NCBI GenBank assembly: GCA_028023455.1
Contig: JAQFVV010006336.1
Coordinates: forward strand, 1,812,224 to 1,876,223
From: Epiperipatus broadwayi
Taxonomy: Eukaryota; Onychophora; Udeonychophora; Euonychophora; Peripatidae
DNA length: 64,000 nt
Direction: 5' to 3'
Of this stretch, positions 39,035 through 49,271 are shown piece after piece. Every line of letters begins with the position of its first letter. Within the stretch, counting starts at the first letter, position 1. The notes under the pieces were generated by a model. The model ran no database searches and had not been told where the DNA came from. It saw only the letters and a list, made by a program, of their open reading frames with translations. The position numbers and the translations under genes were made by a program.

Positions 39035-41266
39035 TGTAACGATCCGGAGAAAGGAGACTTCACGTAAACTGCACTACGGGGCGCCATCTAGGCATTTGAA
39101 CCTAGAAAAATTTATAAAGTAGGCAGATACGTAAGTCAAAAAAAAAAATTTTTTTTTTTTTTTTTTTTAATTTTGATTCCGGTCGTTAGCCCATGTCACT
39201 AGCTCAGTGGAATAGCAGAGATTAAATAATATAAGATCTTATCTAATTAGATTTCAACATTAAAAAATAAATAAAATAAGCCACTGCCAGTAATTAACAT
39301 ACAAACATTTATTTATGCACATATATATAAGATTTAAAATTATTTTAGTATTAGTTTACATTTTAACATTTAACATTATTTTTAACTTTGATTTTTGACT
39401 TTAATTTACCTTTAATTACTATTATATTCTAATTTTACATTTTAATTAAGTTCGCACAGATAAATTTAGGAAAGCTTGTTTATAATATTGAATATAGATC
39501 GGTTACATAGATTTCACGGTCAACAACATTTCAAAGTAAACATAAACGATCAAAATACAAAATTATTGATTACTGACAATTGCGGAGGGAAATTTCTACG
39601 TAACCCAATAGTATTCATCATAAGATACTCGCATTGTCACCAATAACTTAAAAGACATCCGAATAAATACATTTTAGATACTCACCGTAAGGTATCATTA
39701 TTTATCGAATGTCTATATATTTTGATCAAATATGAAAACGCAAAACATAGTTAACCGATAAACAATCCATGCAAGCGTCTATAAACAACTTAAGTTTAAT
39801 GCATTTTTATTTAGAATCGAGTATGAATATTACATAGATTTGCATTGAAATTAAAATATTCTATCCCTATTTAACCTTAGGCTAAAATTCGCCGTCAAAC
39901 TGTCATCAATCCATCTGATATATCGATGTATTCAATGTAATACGAAATACGGCAGCACCAAAAGAATTAAGAAAGACATTGACTCTCAATCAGATAGGAA
40001 TATTACATCTATCTAATGAGAAGAACAATAAAAAAAAAACTCCATAGAAAGGAACTGCGTTCTCCGTCTTATAATTCCTTCCATAGGCAAACGGGTGAGT
40101 GCGGCGTATATATAAACGATTCTGCCAGTAGCGAATCTCCGATTACATCTACTAACTACATCAATATATCCAATCCATTGACCCAATCTAACAACGACAT
40201 AAATAACCTAAGATTACCCTCCCCTAATATAACTTTACAAATCTATACAGCCATTCACGCCCGACTTAAGTTTAACATTTTTATAATTAATTTAACGGAA
40301 AACAACAATCATAATAAAACTTAAAGAACAAAAAATAAATAAATGGAAATGATTTTACAAAATAAATAAGAAAAAAAATACATCAAATAACATTATTAAT
40401 TTAGTTTGGTCAGATAGGATTCTATTGCATTATTTACTAAAAAGTTTTAAAATTTAGAGTTCTTATTGTTTCAAGTGAATATATATAAGTTCTTACGATT
40501 TTTAAAACGTCCAACTTTATCCGTTGCTTGCCATGAACGTAAATTCCCACGCCGTCCTAAAATTGGTATCCATTTAGCCGTTGTTTTATTTATTCATTCG
40601 GAGGTTTTTTAATTTAGTTGGTCCTCAATGTAGGAAACGATAGTTCATTTCTCCCTTCTTTAACAGCTGAAAGAATTGACCGTGCGTCTGTCAATTCCTC
40701 CAACTCCGTACTACTACATATAGTCACATCGTAATAATCAATTTCCAGTCACTGATTAATAATTTCCAAATTTTCCTTTTATATTAATGTGAAGGATTGA
40801 ATTTACATTACGTCACCGATGCGATGGTCCTTTCGCTGTGGTCCGATTCCATAGGGATTTCTTCTTATTTGCTAACAGTTTCTATTGTTTTCTTATCTGA
40901 CCGGTGTTTTTACATTTAAATGCCGAAGGCTGGTTTACATTTAACTAATTAACAATCATTTCCATTTCTGATTAATTAACCTGTTTTCCAAATCAAAAAT
41001 ATATTTAAAGATAAATTTAAAGATATAATTTCATCTCCAAATCTTTTTAAAATTTAGTTTTAAAATACTTTTTCTTTAATAAAGTTTTATTTTAATAATT
41101 TTTCATTATCTGTGCGATTTAATTAATATATAAGAGTTTAAGATGATATTTAATTTCAATTTTTAATTCTTAAAGAAAATTTTTAAATGCGAACTTTTTA
41201 ATTTACTTTCATGTTTAATAAATTTAAAAAAAAAAAACAATGTAACGAACGTCTATGCTCGTTACA
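39035..41266. mobile_element. Probable 2.23-kb solo LTR in (AT)n
   Basis: It begins TGTAACGATCC and ends GCTCGTTACA, giving TG...CA ends with 8-bp terminal inverted repeats (TGTAACGA/TCGTTACA). Both ends abut (AT)n. Base composition differs from the surroundings, with many CpGs, so it is younger than most of the window. It has no long coding frame; a 102-codon frame at 40016-40324 is Asn/Ser/Thr-rich and matches nothing I know. No second copy or interior lies nearby. The best reading is an LTR left after LTR-LTR recombination. A non-autonomous DNA transposon is the alternative. Orientation cannot be set. Confidence 0.65.
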
Positions 41267-41278
41267 ATATATATATAT
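41267..41278. repeat. (AT)6 junction between two LTR-type insertions
   Basis: The only sequence between the solo LTR and the next LTR is 12 bp of AT dinucleotides. It serves as the right flank of one insertion and the left flank of the other. Confidence 0.95.
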
Positions 41279-43865
41279 TGAAACAGACAGATCGAAGAAT
41301 CGATCTTAGTTTCATGGTTGTCATTTAAGAACGGTAATTCTAAACCACTATTTACCCGCAATGAGACTTTTTCTATTCCAAGCCACATAAATTTTAAGTT
41401 ATTTATTTTGTGTTTGTTTAAAAAGAATTTAATGTAAAGAGTATGAGTATAAATGTCACAAATCATGATAAATAATATTCGTGTGTGTGTGGTTTGTGGA
41501 TTTATATTAGCTCAATTTAAAAGTTTCAATTGCGTGTATATTTTCTTTAAATTTTAATTTTGCAAATTATACAAAGTCATTTAAAAATGCTGATCAAAAG
41601 TCACATTCCTTTGATCAGTATTTTTAATCAAAATCTTACTTGTACAAAATGTATAGAATAATTAATTTGTACTTCGATAAATTAAGATAATGAATTTATA
41701 TTTTTGTATTCACGAATTCCGATGTAATTGTTTTGTCAATTTAGAATCATGTATTAAATTTAAAAATAAATGAAAACCGAACGTAGAACTCTTATCAAGA
41801 AAGGCAAATGCTATTGTATAGTCAAAAATTAGATATTGCTGGAGGCCAGAAAATCAAAGGAGGCGGAGTTATGAACAAAAACTAGGCAGAAAGGTCAACC
41901 GTAGCCATCTTAAATATAATATAGACACTCTAACTTTTGACTTGGCTGTGCTTAGATCGTCTCAAGCTACAGCAAAGTAGTTGTTCCAGAGAAATCACTT
42001 CAACCGTTATTAAGAAGTTGCCCGGTAAACTGCAATCATGATGGGCTAAGTCCAAGAAGCTGATCCCTGTTCTGCCAATTTAAATCTTTCATACCGCTGA
42101 TCTGTAATGTTTTCCGTGCTTCCAGTCTTCCAAATTCCAACATTTAAATTAACCATGCCTTTCTAAGAAATTCAAAATGCGCGCCTACGTTCTTCATACA
42201 TATCACCGCAAGAAGAAAAGCCGGACGAAGAAAGAATGGTAACTTTTGTTACATGAACTTTTTAACTTTCCTCTCAGTAATAATTTTATATTTAATCTGT
42301 TAACCTAATTAATTGCATGTAAATTTCTTGTTTTCCATTTGAAAATGTTACACTAAAACCTGTCAGTAAATTTCTTCTCTAATATTTCTGTGCTCTAGTC
42401 TTTAGATGATAATTATTAATATTTGTGCCTACTAATAATCCATTTGTGAATACATTTATATTTTTACTATTACTTATTTTACAAACAAAACGATGCCAAT
42501 AATAATATTTCTCAACTCTAATTAAAGTCAGTAAAGTTTATCTCATAATATTTATTATATTCATTTTAAAAGTAATTTTCTTTTATCGAACTAAAAATTG
42601 TTTCATTTATGTTGAGTTGAGAAATATTCAAATATTTTTATTGTTTCTTTTACTTCGTCATGATATTTTAATCTATACTCCAAATCTCAAATACTTAAAA
42701 TAGTCTAAAATTTTATTATAATTTTTTTATATATTATTACGGAGTAAGAATAATAAGTGAATATTTTATTGCTATTATTACCTTCCGAACAATCTGGGGA
42801 GTTATGGGTTTCAGAGTGAAATTAATTAATTATTACTTTTGCGATCGTTTGATTTCGCCATGTTTTATTGAATAGTTATATCGGACTGTTGCGTAGAAAA
42901 TGTTACGGAGAGAAAAGGTTTTATATAATTTCGTTTTAAAATCCACTTCCGATCACTCTTCCTCGATGTTACTGTGGCAATGCCTTTACCTTCGCCTAAG
43001 TTGGCGTCTCGTTTTACTACCACATGGAGAGAAAGAAATTCTTCTCCAGGTAATCTCTTGGATCACCGGGGTTCGAAAATGAGCCCGGCTGGTTGTAGTG
43101 TCCCGGATCTACTTGGGGGCATTAAGACTTGTCAAAGTACAAGCCGCCCGGTATTCCGTCAATGCACCGCAAGTTATTATTTGTAGTATACCTTAATCCC
43201 TGCAACCATCAGTACATCAGTATTATATATTATATTTTTATATAAAACCGCCTCCCATTTATCCGTATACGCAATGGTTTGAATCTATTAAAATAAAACA
43301 ACTTAATATAAACTAGTAGTTAAATATTTTAAGTGCTCCAATTACTCTGATTCTCATATCAACCTGTACAACCATTTAAACACATAAATATTGGCATGAG
43401 TTTGTTAATCAGTACAAACCGATTATTGATGACTAGCAGCAATTTATTATAAAATACATATGAGAGTTTTACCGTACCTGTAAATAATATTATTCAATGC
43501 TTTCAATAATTTATTAAAAATTTATCTAACCTAATTTTGTCTCTCTTGCATTATTACTCTCGAAATCTAGTCAATCACCTGCTGTCTGTATCGACAACTT
43601 AAATATATACATTAAATTATTAGCCGTACCAATATCCCGACTATAAGATATCTATGAAATAGCTGATTGTAGGTAATTTAGTCTGTGTTTTTTCGATGAG
43701 CTAGTAAAGGGAAAACCCCGTACCGTTGTAATGTTGTCATCGGTGGGTCATGCCAGGGTTTTGGGTTTGAATTTAGTTTGCATTTTGGAATTTATTCCTA
43801 GACGTGGACTGGGTTTGAATTCGGATTACTGTGTGTGATTAAGCATGGTGATTTTTACCGGTACA
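41279..43865 (+). repeat. 5' LTR (2,587 bp)
   Basis: Matches 46662-49249 along its whole length. A notable CpG-rich stretch at about 42940-43190 contains two small overlapping ATG frames (42900-43082 and 42974-43186). The identical pair occurs in the 3' LTR (48285-48467 and 48359-48571). Because the LTR copies are only ~0.3% diverged, their presence in both is not evidence of selection. I do not annotate them as genes. The LTR should carry the promoter and polyadenylation signals; I could not place R precisely. Confidence 0.95.
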
Positions 43866-45291
43866 GTGTTTAAAATTTTGGACGCCCTCCGTGGTGCTCT
43901 GATGAAGAAATCTCCCACACCCTGCAGAGTGAACAAGAGTAAATATTAAATTATAGAAATATTCGATTTTTTTTTCATACCGTTGAGATATATATACTTT
44001 GCGTTATTAAAATGCGCAGTTTTAAAACGATGTTTTGAGTAAGTCAAATATACTAATTTTTTTTTTTCACCCTGTGCTTGCAAGTAGTTTCAGTTGAATA
44101 GATTGCCTTCTAATATTGTTAAGATAATATAGTGAGATTTTTTTTTTGAAAAAAAAAAAGTGTGAAAGCGATTTTGAAGTTTTGTTTTAACGACAAAAAT
44201 ATTGAGAATAGTTTCAAAGCAAGTGAAAACCTGTATCGATTTTGTGCGTTTATTTAATTCAAAATAAACGAATGTTATTTCATAAATCTTTTTGCAAGTC
44301 AATTTTGTTTTGTTGTTTGAAAATTTTTTAAAAAAAAAAAAAAGCAAAGAAAGTAGGATTACTTTTCATGTCTTAAAAATAAACGCGTGTATGTGTGTAT
44401 ATATATTGTTTAATATAGAAATCTTATCAAAGCCAGTGCATAATATAAATATCAGTTGAATAAAGTTTGGCCGGAATATGTGCTATCCGATATTAAGTAG
44501 AGTAACCGTTTAGGTTAAGTTTTTTTTGTATAAAACCAATCAGCCAAATACAGTCGTCAAAGTGTTAACGGTATATACACGTACGTTATAGAAACTTGAA
44601 ATTGTATGATAACCCCGCAGAAGTAGCGTTAATATTAAACGTTCTACATAAAACATTATGTTCTTGAATCAAATGATTTTATTAAGTCACGTAAAAAGTA
44701 TATATTTGGGGATCAGTGGATTAAATTATCTATTGGTCACATGTTGCTGGCTGGCGCCTTTCAAATAAATTTGTCAGCAAATATGTTTGTCCATACAGCA
44801 GTGGTGAGTTTTGTTTGGTCTATAAAAGAGAGAAATGGTGATATATATATATATAGAGAGAGTTACTGACAGTATTATAAGAATATTATTGTGTTATATA
44901 CTAATTGTTAATATGTTGTTTTATAGGACTGAGGAGAATAGTTCGAACTGGGTGAAATAAAGTTTTTTCTCTCCCCTTATTAATAATTTAGATACACGTT
45001 ATCATATCATATATATACATGTAATAATAAAATAAAAAAAAAAAGTGAAAAAGGGGTTTTATATAACAGAAATCAATCGGAACGTAGGCGAAAAAAAGAA
45101 AGGAAGGAAGACACACAAACTGGATGAGAAAGGTGGGAACAGTATCAGCAGCGGGGAAGGATTTGGCATATAGGATCAGGGATCAGTATCTTTTATGAAT
45201 ATATACATAAATAAAAAAATATTTCGCGAATAACTAATTCACCTGCTAAAAAAAAAAAACACACATATAATTAATAAAAAAAAAATACCAA
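43866..45291 (+). other. 5' leader of the gag-only LTR element
   Basis: About 1.4 kb between LTR and Gag start, long for a retrotransposon leader. Directly behind the LTR, GTGTTTAAAATTT is followed by TGGACGCCCTCCGTGG, which starts with TGG as a primer-binding site should. It lies about 14 bp in and I cannot name a tRNA for it. The rest is AT-rich with an AT/AG microsatellite near 44842-44862. An 85-codon minus-strand frame at 44090-44347 is Phe/Lys-rich chance sequence. Confidence 0.6.
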
Positions 45292-46413
45292 ATGGCAGAA
45301 ATAGAAGGGTTCAGTAAATCATCTGAAAATGGTGCAGAAACATCAGACACATCCAGTGATCATGAGATTGTTTTTAAAAAATATCCTGATAAAAGAAAAA
45401 GTTGTAGACGATTAGAGAAGAATGCCAAGCAGAGGGAGCACGATGATGATGGGAAGTTTTACGCGATTCTCGAGGAGATGAGAGAAGATAGAAAACTTAT
45501 GATGGCTATGATGGAGCGGATGTTGAGAATTGAAGAAGGACGTATGGGGATTGATGGTAAACCAGATCGGGAAGAGAAATCCAATAGCAATACAAAGAAG
45601 GAAGAAGATGACCAAACCATACCGAAGGAGTTGGAAATTCAGAGCGAGGAAGTCAGTGAAGAGAAAACAAGCCAGAAGATAGAAGTTAGTAATGATGAGT
45701 TGGAGATGCAAACTGAGAGGCAGGGTCAAATTGAAAAACCAATAGTGGCAAGGGAAACTGCTATCAAAGGAAAAGAAATAAAAGTAGAACAGACAATAAA
45801 TCCCCAAATAAGGATGAGTAATATACCATACTTTGGGTCATCCATTCATATTCAAATATTTAAAGGCGACCCCGGAGAAAATCCAGATGTACATTTGGAT
45901 AGTGTCAAGGAATTTTTATGCTTACACCAAATGACCGAGAAGGAGAAAATAACAGTAGCCAGCCATTATCTAAAGGAATCCGCGAAGGCTTGGTGGAAAT
46001 TATTGAAAAACCCACCGATTACAATTCAAGGTTATGAAAATGCCCTTTTAAAAAGGTATTGGAGTGAAGAGAAGCAGGAGGGACTTTTACACAAGCTCTC
46101 CAGTCAAAAATATAATGAAAACAACAGACAGGGTTATGCAGCATTCTTCATTCACCAAGTGACAATACTTAAATCTCTTACTGCTTTTAAGTACACTGAT
46201 CAGCACATTATCCGGATTATTGTGCATAATTTACCACCGTGGGTACAAAGAATGATGCTGGGAAGCTGCCCCATGTCGTTTGAAAAAACTATTGAGCTTT
46301 TAAACCAGATTGATTATGGGGATTTGTCTCCAACAAAAAGGGAATGGGAGCAGAGTCATTACAACGCGAGACAATTAAAGCCTTATATACCTCCTGACCC
46401 AGGGAGAACATAG
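45292..46413 (+). CDS. Intact Gag-like protein of LTR retrotransposon
   Basis: 373 codons, ATG at 45292 (first ATG after a stop-rich leader), TAG at 46411-46413. Residues 1-175 are highly charged (Glu/Lys/Asp-rich), with a Met-rich helix-like stretch near 58-85, and are likely disordered or coiled coil. Residues about 185-345 form a retrotransposon Gag (capsid-type) domain. FKGDPGENPDVHL near 188 resembles the F.G....D...W/L start, and YLKESAKAWWKLL near 226-238 is the classic A..WW block. LLKRYWSEEKQ follows, then MMLGSCPMSF and ELLNQIDYG. The C-terminus PPDPGRT ends just before a zinc knuckle would be expected. The product would assemble virus-like particles around RNA (family knowledge). 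It is the only intact retroelement protein in the window, with no frame disruption, in line with its youth. Confidence 0.88.
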   Translation: MAEIEGFSKSSENGAETSDTSSDHEIVFKKYPDKRKSCRRLEKNAKQREHDDDGKFYAILEEMREDRKLMMAMMERMLRIEEGRMGIDGKPDREEKSNSNTKKEEDDQTIPKELEIQSEEVSEEKTSQKIEVSNDELEMQTERQGQIEKPIVARETAIKGKEIKVEQTINPQIRMSNIPYFGSSIHIQIFKGDPGENPDVHLDSVKEFLCLHQMTEKEKITVASHYLKESAKAWWKLLKNPPITIQGYENALLKRYWSEEKQEGLLHKLSSQKYNENNRQGYAAFFIHQVTILKSLTAFKYTDQHIIRIIVHNLPPWVQRMMLGSCPMSFEKTIELLNQIDYGDLSPTKREWEQSHYNARQLKPYIPPDPGRT

Positions 46414-46661
46414 AAAACAAACAGTAATTTTGGGATAACCCGGTAAACGACCACTATGTTATAAATGTTTCAGATGATGAGTAAAGACCAATGGACATTA
46501 ATATACAAATGATTGATAAAATGTATCATTCCACACCCATGTTTAGGTTCAAACTCTCACCCAGACTGTTCTCCAAAGTCGATCAACTTTGTAATGAAAT
46601 GTAAGTCAGTAAAATATGTATAAACATTTTTTTTTGTTATTTTTTTTTAAGTAGGAAGAAA
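46414..46661 (+). other. Pol-less 3' interior: zinc-knuckle relic and polypurine tract
   Basis: One frame over from Gag, 46448-46474 reads RPLCYKCFR, the start of a CCHC zinc knuckle (Cys-x2-Cys). Two stop codons follow directly, and GH appears at 46490-46495, near the expected spacing for the rest of the knuckle. No protease, RT or integrase text follows. Only about 160 bp remain before the purine-rich GTAGGAAGAAA (46651-46661), which directly abuts the 3' LTR and is a good primer site for plus-strand synthesis. The coding capacity beyond the nucleocapsid start has been lost. Confidence 0.7.
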
Positions 46662-49249
46662 TGAAACAGACAGATCGAAGAATCGATCTTAGTTTCATGG
46701 TTGTCATTTAAGAACGGTAATTCTAAACCACTATTTACCCGCAATGAGACTTTTTCTATTCCAAGCCACATAAATTTTAAGTTATTTATTTTGTGTTTGT
46801 TTAAAAAGAATTTAATGTAAAGAGTATGAGTATAAATGTCACAAATCATGATAAATAATATTCGTGTGTGTGTGGTTTGTGGATTTATATTAGCTCAATT
46901 TAAAAGTTTCAATTGCGTGTATATTTTCTTTAAATTTTAATTTTGCAAATTATACAAAGTCATTTAAAAATGCTGATCAAAAGTCACATTCCTTTGATCA
47001 GTATTTTTAATCAAAATCTTACTTGTACAAAATGTATAGAATAATTAATTTGTACTTTGATAAATTAAGATAATGAATTTATATTTTTGTATTCACGAAT
47101 TCCGATGTAATTGTTTTGTCAATTTAGAATCATGTATTAAATTTAAAAATAAATGAAAACCGAACGTAGAACTCTTATCAAGAAAGGCAAATGCTATTGT
47201 ATAGTCAAAAATTAGATATTGCTGGAGGCCAGAAAATCAAAGGAGGCGGAGTTATGAACAAAAACTAGGCAGAAAGGTCAACCGTAGCCATCTTAAATAT
47301 AATATAGACACTCTAACTTTTGACTTGGCTGTGCTTAGATCGTCTCAAGCTACAGCAAAGTAGTTGTTCCAGAGAAATCACTTCAACCGTTATTAAGAAG
47401 TTGCCCGGTAAACTGCAATCATGATGGGCTAAGTCCAAGAAGCTGATCCCTGTTCTGCCAATTTAAATCTTTCGTACCGCTGATCTGTAATGTTTTCCGT
47501 GCTTCCAGTCTTCCAAATTCCAACATTTAAATTAACCATGCCGTTCTAAGAAATTCAAAATGCGCGCCTACGTTCTTCATACATATCACCGCAAGAAGAA
47601 AAGCCGGACGAAGAAAGAATGGTAACTTTTGTTACATGAACTTTTTAACTTTCCTCTCAGTAATAATTTTATATTTAATCTGTTAACCTAATTAATTGCA
47701 TGTAAATTTCTTGTTTTCCATTTGAAAATGTTACACTAAAACCTGTCAGTAAATTTCTTCTCTAATATTTCTGTGCTCTAGTCTTTAGATGATAATTATT
47801 AATATTTGTGCCTACTAATAATCCATTTGTGAATACATTTATATTTTTACTATTACTTATTTTACAAACAAAACGATGCCAATAATAATATTTCTCAACT
47901 CTAATTAAAGTCAGTAAAGTTTATCTCATAATATTTATTATATTCATTTTAAAAGTAATTTTCTTTTATCGAACTAAAAATTGTTTCATTTATGTTGAGT
48001 TGAGAAATATTCAAATATTTTTATTGTTTCTTTTACTTTGTCATGATATTTTAATCTATACTCCAAATCTCAAATACTTAAAATAGTCTAAAATTTTATT
48101 ATAATTTTTTTTATATATTATTACGGAGTAAGAATAATAAGTGAATATTTTATTGCTATTATTACCTTCCGAACAATCTGGGGAGTTATGGGTTTCAGAG
48201 TGAAATTAATTAATTATTACTTTTGCGATCGTTTGATTTCGCCATGTTTTTATTGAATAGTTATATCGGACTGTTGCGTAGAAAATGTTACGGAGAGAAA
48301 AGGTTTTATATAATTTCGTTTTAAAATCCACTTCCGATCACTCTTCCTCGATGTTACTGTGGCAATGCCTTTACCTTCGCCTAAGTTGGCGTCTCGTTTT
48401 ACTACCACATGGAGAGAAAGAAATTCTTCTCCAGGTAATCTCTTGGATCACCGGGGTTCGAAAATGAGCCCGGCTGGTTGTAGTGTCCCGGATCTACTTG
48501 GGGGCATTAAGACTTGTCAAAGTACAAGCCGCCCGGTATTCCGTCAATGCACCGCAAGTTATTATTTGTAGTATACCTTAATCCCTGCAACCATCAGTAC
48601 ATCAGTATTATATATTATATTTTTATATAAAACCGCCTCCCATTTATCCGTATACGCAATGGTTTGAATCTATTAAAATAAAACAACTTAATATAAACTA
48701 GTAGTTAAATATTTTAAGTGCTCCAATTACTCTGATTCTCATATCAACCTGTACAACCATTTAAACACATAAATATTGGCATGAGTTTGTTAATCAGTAC
48801 AAACCGATTATTGATGACTAGCAGCAATTTATTATAAAATACATATGAGAGTTTTACCGTACCTGTAAATAATATTATTCAATGCTTTCAATAATTTATT
48901 AAAAATTTATCTAACCTAATTTTGTCTCTCTTGCATTATTACTCTCGAAATCTAGTCAATCACCTGCTGTCTGTATCGACAACTTAAATATATACATTAA
49001 ATTATTAGCCGTACCAATATCCCGACTATAAGATATCTATGAAATAGCTGATTGTAGGTAATTTAGTCTGTGTTTTTCGATGAGCTAGTAAAGGGAAAAC
49101 CCCGTACCGTTGTAATGTTGTCATCGGTGGGTCATGCCAGGGTTTTGGGTTTGAATTTAGTTTGCATTTTGGAATTTATTCCTAGACGTGGACTGGGTTT
49201 GAATTCAGATTACTGTGTGTGACTAAGCATGGTGGTTTTTACCGGTACA
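46662..49249 (+). repeat. 3' LTR (2,588 bp)
   Basis: Near-identical to 41279-43865. Differences seen: C/T near 47058, A/G near 47474, T/G near 47543, C/T near 48039, G/A near 49207, T/C near 49222 and A/G near 49234, plus three 1-bp length changes in homopolymers. Four are of the CpG-decay type or its reverse. Confidence 0.95.
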
Positions 49250-49269
49250 ATATATATATATATATATAT
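49250..49269. repeat. (AT)n at right flank of the LTR element
   Basis: About 20 bp of AT dinucleotides directly after the CA end of the 3' LTR, continuing the target microsatellite seen at 41267-41278 and 39020-39034. Confidence 0.95.
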
Positions 49270-49271
49270 TG

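Larger units (their letters stand above)
41279..49249 (+). mobile_element. Gag-only LTR retrotransposon with 2.59-kb LTRs
   Basis: A complete element of 7,971 bp: 5' LTR 41279-43865, interior 43866-46661, 3' LTR 46662-49249. Both LTRs start TGAAACAGAC and end CCGGTACA. By eye I count about seven substitutions and three 1-bp indels between them (about 0.3%), so insertion is recent. The interior holds a 1.4-kb leader, one intact Gag-like ORF, a relic of a zinc knuckle and a purine-rich tract (GTAGGAAGAAA, 46651-46661) directly before the 3' LTR. No pol motif was found in any frame. The flanks are (AT)n, so any 4-6-bp duplication of ATAT is consistent but not provable. It must rely on enzymes from a relative if it moves. 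Confidence 0.9.

Noticed and set aside
40016-40324. 102-codon ORF in the solo LTR as a gene
   Set aside because: Low-complexity Asn/Ser/Thr-rich product with no motif and no partner ORF. Likely chance in a CpG-richer sequence.
43879-43896. Confident primer-binding site TGGACGCCCTCCGTGG
   Set aside because: It starts with TGG but lies about 14 bp inside the LTR boundary, and I cannot match it to a named tRNA. Kept only as a candidate in the leader entry.
45412-45807. 131-codon minus-strand frame
   Set aside because: Antisense shadow of the Gag ORF, caused by its Glu/Lys-rich codons.
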